A model generated the notes under the pieces. The model did no database searches and was not told where the DNA came from. It saw only the letters and a program-made list of their open reading frames with translations. Shown here in pieces: positions 22,478 to 33,845 of a stretch of DNA of 64,000 nucleotides. The DNA comes from Ctena decussata (lineage: Eukaryota; Mollusca; Bivalvia; Lucinida; Lucinidae). The stretch spans positions 33,782,993 through 33,846,992 of the forward strand of contig OZ022499.1 of NCBI GenBank assembly GCA_963989385.1. The letters run 5' to 3'. Both the position numbers and the translations under genes were made by a program. Numbering within the stretch: the first letter of the stretch is position 1; every line of letters starts with the position of its first letter.

Positions 22478-23209
22478 GGGTGTGTAAATTTACCGGAACG
22501 GACCGGAATGGACTGAATTACCGGAACGGACACCGGAACGGACCCGTTTTCCCCTATCTTCAGTAGATATTTGTAATATTTTTTATTAAATAACTCTTAT
22601 TTAATATTAATACATATTCTGTATGCCATCTAGCGCAAATCAATTAGAGATATTAGTCAAAATACTCTTTGAGCATTTTGCGCCATGGGTAGGCCTCTTA
22701 ATACCCCACGCATATGCGTTTCATCTTAAAATCATATAATCTTATACAAAAATCTGGTTATCTTTCTTCCAAGACTTGGAGCGAATGAAAAACACAAAAA
22801 TTCCCGAATTTTTGTTCCATAGTATCATGACCAACAATTCAGCCATAGAAAATATGTAGAGCTATTGTGTTTCAGCTTTAAATTGAAACATTAAAGTGGT
22901 CTAAATGTATAAAGGGAAACTTTGTATATCGATTGTACAGTTAGCACCATTATCATGTTTCAATAAGTCGTCAATTTATCTGACGGACAGACATTTGTTT
23001 CGCCAATAGTCCTTATCAGATATTGTCAAATCAAAATCAGGGGTTGCAAGTTAAGATAATACATGTTAGTCATAGGTAGGGCCTTGAATTAATCTGCGCG
23101 TGTAGATTGTATCAAAATATCTAAAAAAAATCGGCTGGAAATATGAATAATAAGGGTCCGTTCCGGTCCGACCCGGTAATTAGGTCCGTTCCGGTAAACT
23201 TACGCACCG
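22478..23209. mobile_element. Non-autonomous TIR element with 9-bp TSD (Mutator-like?)
   Basis: The 9-mer AGTACAGCC occurs directly at both borders (22469-22477 and 23210-23218). Between them are inverted ends GGGTGTGTAAATTTACCGG and the inverse of CGGTGCGTAAGTTTACCGG, extended by repeated 'CCGGAACGGAC' words. Length 732 bp, AT-rich core, no coding capacity. A 9-bp TSD is typical of Mutator-like elements, but no transposase is present to confirm it. Confidence 0.75.
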
Positions 23210-23589
23210 AGTACAGCCTTTGGAAGGAAAAGAACTACTTTTTTTACTACGAAAGACTTTTCGCACCATAGAATCTTTTTTATTTCTCAAGCCATCGGCA
23301 TTTGCGTTTCTCGCGTTCTGCTTAACTCTATCAATCATTACAGCGTTAAAGTGAAAAACATATTTAAAACTAAATGCAAAGTGCAAATAATAACATTTTT
23401 AATGTAACTAAATCTTCTGACAGGTGAATAACAAGTCCATGACATATGCGCTCTTCCATACAGAGATCAAGTCAAGTTTTGGCGGCAACGATGATTTTAT
23501 TAGACTTCGTCTAAAAAGAAAAACAATTTTGGTACCAAATTGCTCGTCTTGATCTAATTACAAAAACCCATACCCAAACTATTTGATCA

Positions 23590-26278
23590 GATCTCATATG
23601 ATTCCATAACTCTTCATTACTCTTCATTTAACCTTATATGATTAGGCTACTCTCCATTAGTTTTCTTTAACCTAATATGATTCAATTACTCTCCGTTACT
23701 CGCCGTCAAACCTGATATGGTTCAGTTACTCACCATTACTCTTCATCAAACCTCACATGGTTTCGTTATTCTTCATTTCTCTTCATCAAACCTCAAATGG
23801 TTCAGTTACTGTTCATACCTCTTCATCAAACCTCATATGACTCTGTTACCCTCTATTACTCTTCATCGAACCTCACATGATGTAGCTACTAATCATAACT
23901 CTTCATCGAACCTCAAGTGGTTCAGTTACTCACCATTACTCTTCATCAAACCTCATATGATTCAGCTACTCTCCATTACTTTTCATGGAACCTTTTATTG
24001 TTCCATGGTTCAGTTACTCCTTATTATTCTTCATCAAACCTCAAATGGTTTTGTTACTCTCCATAACTCTTCATTAAACCTCATATGACATAGTTACTCT
24101 CCATTTCTCTTCATCGAACTTCATTTGATTCAGTTACTCATCATAACTCTTCATCAAACCTCACATGAGTCAGTTACTCTCCATTTCTCTTCATCAAACC
24201 ATACATGGGTTTAGTTTATCTTCAACACGCTTCGTTAAACCTCATATGCTTTATTTACTCTCCATTACTCTTCATCGAACATGGTATGGTTCGGTTAGTA
24301 GTACTCACCATTACTCTTCAACAAATGTAATATGATTTGGTTACTTTCCATTACTTTTTATCAAACCTCACATGGTTCAATTACTCACCATTACTCTTCA
24401 TCGAAACTCAAATGGCTAGGTTACGCTCCACTACTCTTCATCGAATACATATGATACACTTACTATCCATTACTCTTTATCAAACCTCATATGGTTCAAT
24501 TACTCTCCATGACTCTTCATCAAGCTCAAATGGTTCAGTTACTCTCCATAACTCTTCATCGAACCTCATATGATGTAGTTACTCATCATTACTCTTCATC
24601 GAACCTCATATGATGTAGTTACTCATCATTACTTTTCACCGAACCTCATATGATGTAGTTACTCATCATTACTCTTCATCGAACATCATATGATGTAGTT
24701 ACTCATCATTACTCTTCATCGAACCTCATATGATGTAGTTACTCATCATTACTCTTCATCGAACCTCATATGATGTAGTTACTCATCATTACTCTTCATC
24801 GAACCTCATATGATTTAGTTACTCATCATTACTTTCATCGAACCTCATATGATGTAGTTACTCATCATTACTCTTCATCGAACCTCATATGATGTAGTTA
24901 CTCATCATTACTCTTCATCGAACCTCATTTGATGTAGTAACGCATCATTACTCCTCATCGAACCTCAAATGATGTAGTTATTCATCATTACTCTTCATCG
25001 AACCTCATATGATGTAGTTACTCATCGTCACTCTTCATCGAACCTCATATGATGTAGTTGCTCATCATTACTCTTCATCGAACCTCATATGATGTAGTTA
25101 CTCATCGTCACTCTTCATCGAACCTCACATGATGTAGTTGCTCATCATTACTCTTCATCGAACCTCATATAATGGAGTTACTCATCATTACTCTTCATCG
25201 AACCTCATATGATGTAGTTACTCATCATTACTCTTCAAAAAACCTCATTTGATGTAATTACTCATCATTACTCTTCATCGAACCTCAAATGATGTAGTTA
25301 TTCATCATTACTCTTCATCGAACCTCATATGATGTAGTTACTCATCGTCACTCTTCATCGAACCTCATATGATGTAGTTGCTCATCATTACTCTTCATCG
25401 AACCTCATATAATGTAATTACTCATCGTCACTCTTCATCGAACCTCACATGATGTAGTTGCTCATCATTACTCTTCATCGAACCTCATATGATGGAGTTA
25501 CTCATCATTACTCTTCATCGAACCTCATATGATGGAGTTACTCATCATAACTCTTCATCGAACCTCATATGATGTAGTTGCTCATCATTACTCTTCATCG
25601 AACCTCATATGATGTAGTTACTCATCATTACTCTTCATTGAACTTCATATGATGTAGTTACTCATCATTACTCATCATCAAACCTCATATGATGTAGGTT
25701 CTCATCATTACTCTTCATCGAACCTCGTATGATGTAGTTACTCATCATTACTCTTCATCGAGCCTCAAGTGATTCAGTTACTCTCCATTATTCCTCATCA
25801 AACCTCATATGATTCAGTTATTCTCCATTATTTTTCATCAAACCTCATATGATTCAGTTACTCTCCATTACTCTTCATCGAATCTTATATGGTTCAATGG
25901 TTCAGTTAGTCCTTCTATTCTTCATCAAACCTCACATGGTTTTGTTACTCTCCATAGCTCTTTATCAAATGTAATATGACTCAGTTACTCTCCATTACTC
26001 TTCATCGAATGTCATATGATTAAGTTACTCCACATTTCTGTTCATCAAAGCTTACATGAGTCAGTTGGTCTCCAGTACTCTTCATTAAACCTCACATGAG
26101 TCAGTTACTCTCCATTACACTTCCTCAAACCTCATATGACTCGGTTAAGTACTCTACATCAAACGTCATATGATACCATTAATCTTCTACAGCCTCATTC
26201 TCCATTACACTTCATCAAACATGTCCCTTCATCAACCTCAACCTTCATTCACTGTTAATTTTCATCAAACTTCGAGGT
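23590..26278. repeat. 40-bp minisatellite, about 65 copies
   Basis: Unit: TGATGTAGTTACTCATCATT followed by ACTCTTCATCGAACCTCATA (40 bp). The central part (about 24540-25780) is highly uniform. The flanks on both sides are diverged, with 'TTCAGTTACTCTCCATTACT'-type units. A second-order period of 320 bp is visible in the core. Long frames here simply translate the repeat. Confidence 0.95.
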
Positions 26279-26556
26279 ATGATGAATAGTGACGGCATGA
26301 TGAATAGTAAATCGTACGAGGTTTCCCATATTATTTGTGGGAAGAGAGAGTATTTAGATCAGCATGCACATGGTCTGATTTCAAATTTTCATATTTTTGA
26401 TTTGTCAGGAAGGATTACATAGTTTGTTGATTCGAATATGGAAGAATAAGGTCAAACTGCGCGGATTCCATAATTAAAATTCATTCTTTCATGGCGCGCA
26501 GCTCATTGGTGTCGTATAGACCTAGACAGAGTCCGTTACGTTTGATCACATGACAC
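26279..26556. other. Spacer
   Basis: Unassigned AT-rich sequence following the minisatellite. It contains two ATGATGAATAGT words that look like residual repeat debris. Confidence 0.3.
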
Positions 26557-26890
26557 GCCTGGCAAACGTGCATTTTCATTCCCACTTGGGAATTAATTAA
26601 CTTTTGCAAAAAGCGATTCAACTCATGTGTATTAAAAGCATTTTACTGCGCTGAGTACGTATCGCAAAATTCCTGAAAGTGGCCAAACCGAAAATTTCGG
26701 TATGGCCACTTTCAGGAGTTTGTGATACATGTAGCCCCAGCAGTTTATCTTTTACAAATTTGTAGCAATATGCTTTACATACAAAAAGAATTGAACTGTA
26801 TCGTTATATTTTGGCAAGCCACTTGCAGAAGCTTTTTATTTAATTTCTTTCGTAACTTCAAAGTGGGAATGGAATTGCGCATTTTTCAAG
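26557..26890. mobile_element. Foldback element with central hairpin
   Basis: The outer arms CATTCCCACTT (26578) and AAGTGGGAATG (26860) face each other. The centre is a strong hairpin at about 26669-26727, CCTGAAAGTGGCCA against TGGCCACTTTCAGG around AACCGAAAATTTCGGT. Consistent with a palindromic MITE. No target duplication was settled. Confidence 0.55.
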
Positions 26891-27170
26891 CTTGATTAAC
26901 ATGTTGAAATTGCTTATCAAGTAACCTGAGCGTCTATCTAATGGGGCAACTGTTGGAGTATAATTTTCTTTTGGTTTACATGTACTTTGCAAAGTGACCT
27001 TATGTCACTAAAGTTATATGTTTAAGTTACAGGGTTTAAGCCAAATCAGGCACTTTCTAGCGAATATTAGTCAGGCATGCATGGCTTTCCCCCTTCAGCC
27101 ACTAAAGGATTACTCAAGTCCTGGCCGATCAAGCAGCGGTCCGATTAAAATAGTCTGAGACAATTTGTCT

Positions 27171-27255
27171 GTCGCGGCTAGGGGTCGAACCCACGATTCC
27201 CAGATCCGCACAGTAATCCGCACAGTAATGAGCTAACCGATATCCGGCGACTCTC
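27171..27255 (-). mobile_element. tRNA-like SINE head, minus strand
   Basis: The minus strand has A-box-like TCGGTTAGCTCATTA and B-box-like GGGTTCGACCCC. A 14-bp internal duplication (ATCCGCACAGTA block) lies between the boxes. The lack of a proper acceptor stem argues against a functional tRNA. Confidence 0.5.
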
Positions 27256-27319
27256 ACAATATTTTTAGTGAAAGTTCTTACCAATCCAGACGAAGCAGCT
27301 TCGATGTATAAAAGCAAAT

Positions 27320-27603
27320 CCCGTAAATTTTATGGTAAAATGCCTGGCAACTGGTTGCCAGGTCAGGCACCGTAAAATTACGGGCCAGTACCGTAACTTT
27401 TTAAAATGGAAAATGGCCGTACTGTATTAAAGTATTGCATTTCTTTATAAAGAAATTAAACGCAGAATAAAAAGAAAGGTTTTACTATAATGCAGCCCAA
27501 TTCAGTTATTTATTCATATGTAAAAAGCATCGCACCGTCCCGTAATTTTACCGCACTGGGTCTAGCAACCAGTTGCTAGGTATTTTACCGTAAGTTTCTC
27601 GGG
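27320..27603. mobile_element. MITE with ~68-bp terminal inverted repeats
   Basis: The left arm starts CCCGTAAATTTTATGG and the right arm ends CCGTAAGTTTCTCGGG. Both arms contain a CAACTGGTTGC-type palindrome and a GTAAAATTACGGG block, so each arm can also fold on itself. 284 bp, no coding capacity. Confidence 0.75.
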
Positions 27604-27659
27604 AATATTTTACTGAGTTCATCCTCGACATTGAAGATTTCTCTTCTGTATGTTCTTTA

Positions 27660-28400
27660 TAGAAATTTATATTCACTGTAGCTGGTGTTGTGCCGTGAAG
27701 CGGCCGTAAAACGTCTCCCCGTACATCATCTTAGTGTAGATTATATATTTTCTGGTCCTTTGGAATTATTGAGTTCATTTAGAGTCATTCTGAAAATAGA
27801 GTTCTGCTTAATTAAGCCAGTGATAGGGGGCGTGTCCAGTGTCGCACATTTCATTACTGGTGTAACGTGGGCCGACCTGCAAACAAACCCCGTCAGTGGA
27901 AAAGCATGCTCACCGACCAAGGGCGGTTTATTTGCTTATATACCCCAACATTTACTCGACCACAAACTACCGAGTTTGTAATTTGCATATCTATTTATAT
28001 CTGTGACCTTCTACCGTCACATTACTTTCCCCTCCGAGAAGTCTCGTCCCGAGACTTGGCCTGGGAATTACATGGGTAAGGCAACTCCGGTCTGGCAGTT
28101 GTCATTATCCCACCGCTGCCACCAAATGTAACGCGGGCCGACCTGCAAACAAACCCCGTCGGTGGAAAAGCATGCTCACCCACCAAGGGCGGTTTATTTT
28201 CTTATATACCCCAACATTTACTCGACCACAAACTACCGAGTTTGTAATTTGCATATCTATTTATATCTGTGACCTTCTACCGTCACACTGGTCATGAGCA
28301 GATTCAATTAAACGAAACCTGCTATTTTCGTTCTTTTGGTGTACTCTTTGCTTCCAAACGATCTTATTCAGAACTTATTTATCTTCACTGCAGTCTAGTC
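27660..28400 (+). repeat. Interspersed repeat copy carrying a TRIM insertion
   Basis: Apart from the LTR element inside it, this segment matches 28505-28785. Both begin near GTTGTGCCGTG..GCGGCCGTAAAA and end near GATCTTATTCAGAACTTAT. A third fragment in reverse orientation lies at 57590-57640. Confidence 0.8.
27861..28287 (-). mobile_element. TRIM-like miniature LTR retrotransposon
   Basis: Two direct repeats of 161 bp (27861-28021 and 28127-28287) differ at about four positions. On the minus strand they start TGTGACGG and end TTACA, the TG..CA form of LTRs, and contain TATATAAG and AATAAA. The 105-bp interior holds nothing but a possible primer-binding site next to the 5' LTR (TGGTGGCAGCGGTGGGA) and a purine tract GGAGGGGAAAG just before the 3' LTR. 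CTGG flanks both sides. The homologous repeat at 28690 lacks the element and is the empty site. It has no genes, so it must be mobilised by another element. Confidence 0.88.
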
Positions 28401-28504
28401 TAAACATATTTTATTGTCCTCTTAATAAACATACAAATGGGTTGGACCACAAGTTCTAACAACATTAATTACGGTCCGCCCCAATAACGTGTACTTACAA
28501 TACT

Positions 28505-28785
28505 GCTAAGTAGACTGCTGCAGTTGGTGTTGTGCCATGTGGCGGCCGTAAAATGTCTCTTCGTACACCATTACAACGCAGCTTATATATTTTCTGGTCA
28601 TTTTGGATCATTGGCACAGAGTCATTCAGAAAATAGAGTTCTGCTAAGGCCGATGCTAGGGGGCGTGTCCAGTGCCGTACATTTCCTTACTGTCATGAAC
28701 AGACTCAATTATACCAAGTCTGCTATTTTCGTTTCTTTGGTGTATTCTTTGCTTCCAAAGGATCTTATTCAGAACTTATCCTAAT
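28505..28785 (+). repeat. Interspersed repeat copy without TRIM (empty site)
   Basis: Matches 27660-28400 but reads continuously across the TRIM insertion point (around CCTTACTGTCATGAACAG, about 28686). The function and origin of the family are unknown. Confidence 0.8.
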
Positions 28786-29249
28786 CGCCTAGTGTCAGTA
28801 ACGTATTTGGTGTGCAGTTTTAAAAATACCTCTCAAACTCTGAATATGAACAATTCAACTTATTCTTGTTTCGGAAGAGTAATTAATAATAAAAAGTATG
28901 ACAAACAGTGTAGATTCGGATGCTACGGCCCATTAAGAGCAGTCACATCTGGATTTGCTGTATAGAAATGCTTCTGCCATTTGGTCTGTTGGATTGAAAG
29001 GGTTAAGACAGACAAGTCAACTATGCCAACATTTCAGTAATAAGTTTGAACACGTAGGCATGTCAAAGGCTTATTAAATAACTTTGAAAAAGTTTGATTT
29101 TTGTCAACTGAAGTTTGCATACCGTTTCATTATCAATTTCATTCTGCAATGACATTGTATGTCACTGCAGATATGGGACATGCGACAGCTACATTATACA
29201 AACACTAGACTCGGCTCTCAGGCTTGGTGTTTCTTTGATAACTTTAAGG
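28786..29249. other. Spacer without recognised gene
   Basis: AT-rich unassigned sequence up to the next TTAA MITE. Confidence 0.35.
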
Positions 29250-29469
29250 TGAATGGGTACATATTCAGGGGAAGTAATTTTGTCATTTTCATTTTTGCAT
29301 TCATTCTCAATGGGGGTCAACTCTTATAGGAAAGAATTTGATCTGATAGGAGCAAATTCTTACCTTTAAGAGTAGACATTATTTCAGATGAACTTCTATA
29401 TCCAAGGGAGCAAATAGAGTCATGAAAGTTGGCCCCCTTTGAGAAAAAATGGTGGTGTACCCATTCACC
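29250..29469. mobile_element. TTAA-flanked MITE, copy 2 (best preserved)
   Basis: TTAA then GGTGAATGGGTACA at the left, and TGTACCCATTCACC then TTAA at the right. This copy defines the family ends. The interior has an inverted pair around GGAAAGAATTTGATCTGATAGG. Confidence 0.85.
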
Positions 29470-29571
29470 TTAAATTGGAATGTTAGGACAGCAAAAGATT
29501 CAGTGGTAACACAGATCAATGTACATTTCACTGTTCATACTTATCTGCAAGGGTATACAGTAATTATTCGG

Positions 29572-29785
29572 TTATAAGACGAGGGTTTTTCCTTCCAAAA
29601 TTACCGCAAATATGTAAATCAGTCTTGTGTAATATCACTATAAAATGGGAGTTTCTCTTCCAAAACAATCCCAAAGATCTAGATCCATCTTTAAAAATAA
29701 TCCAAAGATCTGGATCCGTCTTATAAGACGGATCTAGATCTTTGGGATTGTTTTGGAAGCGAAAAGTCTTATAATCGAAGACATA
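29572..29785. mobile_element. Palindromic MITE with TTATAAGAC ends
   Basis: The outer pair CGGTTATAAGACGAG and GTCTTATAATCG frames a strong palindrome centred at about 29723 (CGTCTTATAAGACG). The arms include CCAAAACAATCCCAAAGATC twice on the left in diverged form and its inverse on the right. No target duplication was fixed. Confidence 0.65.
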
Positions 29786-29895
29786 CGGTACGTCATGTAC
29801 GCTTGCAGACTGAAACTGGTAGCAAAATGGTAAGAAGAAATTAGTATATCCAAAAAGTCATGTTTTCTCAAATATTTTTTTTTTCAATTAAATAA

Positions 29896-30099
29896 GGCGA
29901 ATGGGTACACCTCTCTGTTTTCCCACCACTAACAAAAAGGAAACACCATTTGTGACTTCTTGTTTCCTTTCTTTGACGACGTAGGGTCTACTCTTACAGG
30001 AAAGGATTTGCTTCAACAGGAGTAAAGTTGACTCCTACTGAGAAGGGAGGCAAAATGATAATGACAGAGCAGCTGCCCCTGAAATTGTACCCATTCACC
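29896..30099. mobile_element. TTAA-type MITE, copy 3
   Basis: The ends GGCGAATGGGTACAC and TGTACCCATTCACC match the family. The flanking TTAA is mutated on both sides (AATA, TTGT). Confidence 0.7.
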
Positions 30100-30339
30100 T
30101 TGTTATTGGTCGGTGAATCATTTTATATTTTATCAGCCTGCAAAATTAGTTGCGTTTCAGTTGAATCTAACCCACTATGTACATCAAAGAGGCACTTCAA
30201 ACACTGAATCACCGTTTGATATCGTGGCTGCGATGTTTGGCCCCTTTCATGTAATAAAATCTGCCCCATTAGACATAAAGGACTGGCATAAAATATTGCA
30301 TTTTCAGCAGAAGCGTTTCAGCCATTATCATTTTTTGCC

Positions 30340-30519
30340 TCCCTTTTCAGTAGGGATCAACTCTTAACAGAAAGAGAATGCTTTTAGAGGAGCAAATTCT
30401 TTGCTTTAAAAGTAGACCCACTTTCGGAAGGGGTTTGCCCACCAGGGAAGCACACAAGAAATCACAAAAATTGCCCCTTTGTAAAAATGACGGCAAAAAT
30501 GGAAATGCACCCGTACACC
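30340..30519. mobile_element. TTAA-type MITE, copy 4 (left end missing)
   Basis: The family interior, with GCTTTTAGAGGAGCAAATTC, and the right end CCGTACACC followed by TTAA are present. The left terminus was not found. Confidence 0.55.
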
Positions 30520-30554
30520 TTAATAAAACAAAACGGTGCAATGTTATCGTCTGC

Positions 30555-30577
30555 NNNNNNNNNNNNNNNNNNNNNNN
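30555..30577. other. Assembly gap (23 N)
   Basis: Twenty-three unknown bases directly before the first base that matches segment A, so the gap marks the left boundary of segment B. Confidence 0.95.
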
Positions 30578-31643
30578 AGATAAGAGAAAAAGCACTACCA
30601 CAAAATATTTAGTATCTTTATTTATCGAAAAAGCCGGCTAATATTTTTCATATACATAAATAATAAAAGTGGAATAATGGTATGAGCGGTAATTATTTAT
30701 CTCTCTCCCCCTCCCCCTCCCCCTCCCCCACCTCCACCTTCAACCAGAGGTAAGGAGAGACATACCAATTTGGTACTGGTTGGCATTGGCATTGGTCAGA
30801 CAGTTTCATGTTTGTAAGATCTCTTGAACACTTGCATCGAAATATCACATGGAAATTTCAGATGATCAGGTTTTGATGATCCTGACCTACTTTTCAAGGC
30901 CACAAACTGACTTAGGAAGTCAGTTTACTGCCAACATCTCATGAACCACCACACCATGCAAACTTGCAAGGATATTGGGACACTCCAACAAGCTAAGTTT
31001 TAATGACCTTGATTCTGTTTAAAGAGCAAAAGATGGCTGGCTTAGATAATGTTAAATTTTTCCTAAAATAACATAGCCATTAAATCAGTTGAATTTCATC
31101 AGTCTCATATGGATGTATGCTTTGCACAAACCAATAAGTTAATGTTTTACTGATCCTGAACCCATTTTCAAGGTCACAGTCTTGAATGCACAATATATCA
31201 CCAAATCTGTATGAATAATATATCATTTGGAAAAGCTTAAGAGGTTATTAGATTTTTGAGACCTTGACCTCATTTTCATGTTTGTAGGACTCAAAATGTT
31301 AACCAAAATGACACTTTTGGGAATATGCTCTGATGGTGGTTGTGGATAGGGGGGGGGGGGATATCTTTTTTTTTCTTTGTAAACCTTTCCAGTTATTACC
31401 TGTTAGGAAAATCAGAAACAAAGCATACTTTCAGGATTGAAATGACAAAAAGAACAGGCACCTTAGGCTAAGCCTAAGTGTAACAAAGCTAATGAAATGA
31501 TTAACCCCAGCCCACTGTTAGCTGATATAAATTAAGATGTAAAATAAAATTATTATTTAGTGGTTTGATTTTCAAGAATCAGTAATTATACTCTGCTTAA
31601 CTAAAATACTCACACCCACTTTGAAGAATGCGCACTAATAATT

Positions 31644-31849
31644 GAGCTGGGACACGACAAATCCAACAAAGTGGCATGTGCCCCCAGCAAAAACCCAGAT
31701 CAGCCTGTGAATCTGCCCAGTCTGATCAGAGTCTTTGCTGTACACTTAAAGGGTAGCTAAGGGTCTAAGCTACCTGCATGCTGCCCAGGGTGATCTGATT
31801 CTTGGCTGGGTGCACATGCCACTTTGTTGGTTTTCTCATGACGCGGCTC
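31644..31849. mobile_element. Foldback MITE 'GCCGCGACATGA' family, copy 4
   Basis: Equivalent to the copy at 7738-7973, with part of the interior deleted. The arms GAGCTGGGACACGAC and CTCATGACGCGGCTC remain. Confidence 0.8.
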
Positions 31850-31984
31850 CGTTATAGTAATTGTGTCTTTTGTGAGCAAATGGGCAAATATAGTGGTGTA
31901 CCTATACTCAAACTATAACACTGAATATTGAGACACTGTAACAGAGCCCCAGATAAGGTGGGGTTTCAAGGATAAATTGGAGAA

Positions 31985-32128
31985 GTATCTTTCATGGGTG
32001 TGAGGTGTGGATAGAAAAATTCGTCATGAGGGTCACTGTTCGGCATCACGAGGCTTGCCGAGTGATGCCGAACAGTGATCCCGAGTGACGGATTTTTCTA
32101 TCCACACCTCACACCCATGGAAGATACG
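31985..32128. mobile_element. Large palindrome (foldback element)
   Basis: Arms of about 60-65 bp (CATGGGTGTGAGGTGTGGAT against its inverse, and GTCACTGTTCGGCATCAC against GTGATGCCGAACAGTGATC) flank a loop of about 10 bp near 32055. Segment A lacks it. It may be one end of a longer unit reaching about 32480, since TTCTTGCACACCA near 32132 faces TGGTGTGCAAGAA near 32465. Confidence 0.7.
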
Positions 32129-32131
32129 TTT

Positions 32132-32640
32132 CTTGCACACCACGTTTTGTTTTAACTGTAGAACTTGTTAAAATGCGTAATTTTAGTGCTTGAGAGGTTT
32201 CTATTTGATTTTGAAAAAAGGCGCCGCTTTCAACGACCACCACTCGGCTCTTTACGTCAACGTCTGGCGTGCATAAACTGACGTCATTTTTGCCGTCTTC
32301 ATGACGTAGTCATCATAAACGCCAATGTCACTTGATGACGCAGATACGTGACCTCCAATACAACCAATGCATTGAATGCTCGTGATTTTTATCCGGTCCT
32401 GGGTGAGATAACATGGGTGAGGTAAGATTTGTAGGTACAGGGGAAGCACGCGGATATCCTTATCTGGTGTGCAAGAAAATTCTTTTATGCCCCCGCATCA
32501 TAAGATGCTGGGGGCATATAGCGTTTCGGTTGTGTGTATGTTATTACGTACGTATATACGTACATATGTATGTCCTTCTGTATGTCTGTCCATCGATCTG
32601 TATGTATGTGATCCTGTTAGACCCAGGTCACAGTGTATGT
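32132..32640. other. Unassigned sequence with GTAC/GTAT-rich tract
   Basis: Contains a GC hairpin GCCCCCGCATC..GATGCTGGGGGC (about 32489-32515) and a degenerate GTAC/GTATGT tract (about 32545-32610). No gene. Confidence 0.45.
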
Positions 32641-32807
32641 TTTTATGCAGAAATAAGGAAAATTATCCTAAATCGCTTGCATCCCTTCTTATCTGGTGCA
32701 CAGCACAGAAACTAATTACTGTACTTCTCAAAACCTTTAAATAAATGCTTTTACAATCAGGCAATATTTCAGATTCACTGGCGGGTTGGTAAATTGTCCA
32801 GATCCTG

Positions 32808-32907
32808 CATGATCAGATTTTAGGGGTCAGTCTGAGTTGGGTCTACACAATCACTCAGATCAGATTTTAGGGGTCAGTCTGAGTTGAGTCTATACAATCA
32901 CTCAGAT
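32808..32907. repeat. Two tandem ~49-bp units
   Basis: CAGATTTTAGGGGTCAGTCT is followed both times by GAGTTG and a CTATACAATCACT-type end. Nearly identical direct pair. Confidence 0.8.
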
Positions 32908-33072
32908 ATGCTTTATTTAGGGTCTTCCTGCTTACAAGCCCTCGAGGATTGAATCCCACTTCAGGTGAGATTCTTTTCAAGTGTAAACAGGGTTCCATTC
33001 AACGTGACATTTCAATATCATCTGTTTATTGACTGGATATGACATACTGTTGAAAGGGCTGTAAAAACACAT

Positions 33073-33104
33073 TCCATCCATCCATCCATCCATCCATCCA
33101 TCCG
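33073..33104. repeat. (ATCC)n microsatellite
   Basis: About eight ATCC units. Confidence 0.95.
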
Positions 33105-33261
33105 TCTTGTTTACAAGATTACACATTTCTTTGCATATACAAGCAAAAACAAATTAAAAGCAGAAATCAACAATATATTTAGGTGTATGGATACAACTAC
33201 AAGGGAGATTGTTCAGATCTAGGAGAATTTTCTTTCTTTCTCATAGGGGACTACTTTTTAA

Positions 33262-33504
33262 GGTGAATAGGCACACTTTTAGGGGAAGCAACTCCTCTAT
33301 CAGTTTCAATTATTCCTCCCTTCTACGTGGGATCAACTCTTAAAGGAAAGAATTTGCTCCTGTAGGAGCAAATTTTTTCCTTTTAGAGTAGATGGTGACC
33401 CATTTGGAAAGGGCTGCATCACCCAGACAAGCAAACAGGAAGTCATAAAAGTTGTCTCCCTCAGCAAATATGGCGGAAACAGATGGAGGTGTACCGCACA
33501 GACT
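33262..33504. mobile_element. TTAA-flanked MITE, copy 5
   Basis: TTAA then GGTGAATAGGCACAC at the left, a diverged right end (GTACCGCACAGAC) and TTAA at 33505-33508. The palindromic core GCTCCTGTAGGAGCAAATT is clear. Confidence 0.7.
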
Positions 33505-33712
33505 TTAAGGAAAGACTTCCACCAAAAGAGAGCAAATAACATTCTTTTAAGAGTAGCTATCCCACTCCCCCACCCCCGCAAAGGGCACTGCCTACCTGTG
33601 AAGCAAACAATATTCCGCTAAAGTATTTTCCCTTGTCAAAATGGCAGCATAACCACGCAGGTGTATCCAGACACCTTGAATGCAATAATGAATAGTATTA
33701 GAGCAACCAAGA

Positions 33713-33840
33713 GTACTGGTTAACCGCTTAGAAGGTCTAAGCCTGCCCAGGAATAGTGTGGTAAGGTTAACTGACCGTCCCGACATGACCTTAGTTGTTT
33801 ACCGTGGACGTTAAGCATCAAATCAACCAACCAACCAACC
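33713..33840 (+). mobile_element. 5'-truncated SINE with (CAAC)n tail
   Basis: Matches the 3' half of the SINE at 45829-46101 (from GTACTGGTTAACCGCTTAG to GTGGACGTTAA) and ends in a CAAC repeat. The tRNA head is absent. Confidence 0.75.
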
Positions 33841-33845
33841 AAAAT

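Noticed and set aside
23717..24573. Histidine/serine-rich proteins from plus-strand frames
   Set aside because: The frames translate the 40-bp minisatellite and repeat with it, with no start context or domain.
23590..26278. CRISPR-like regular repeat array
   Set aside because: Units are contiguous 40-mers without unique spacers, and the window is eukaryotic. It is a minisatellite.
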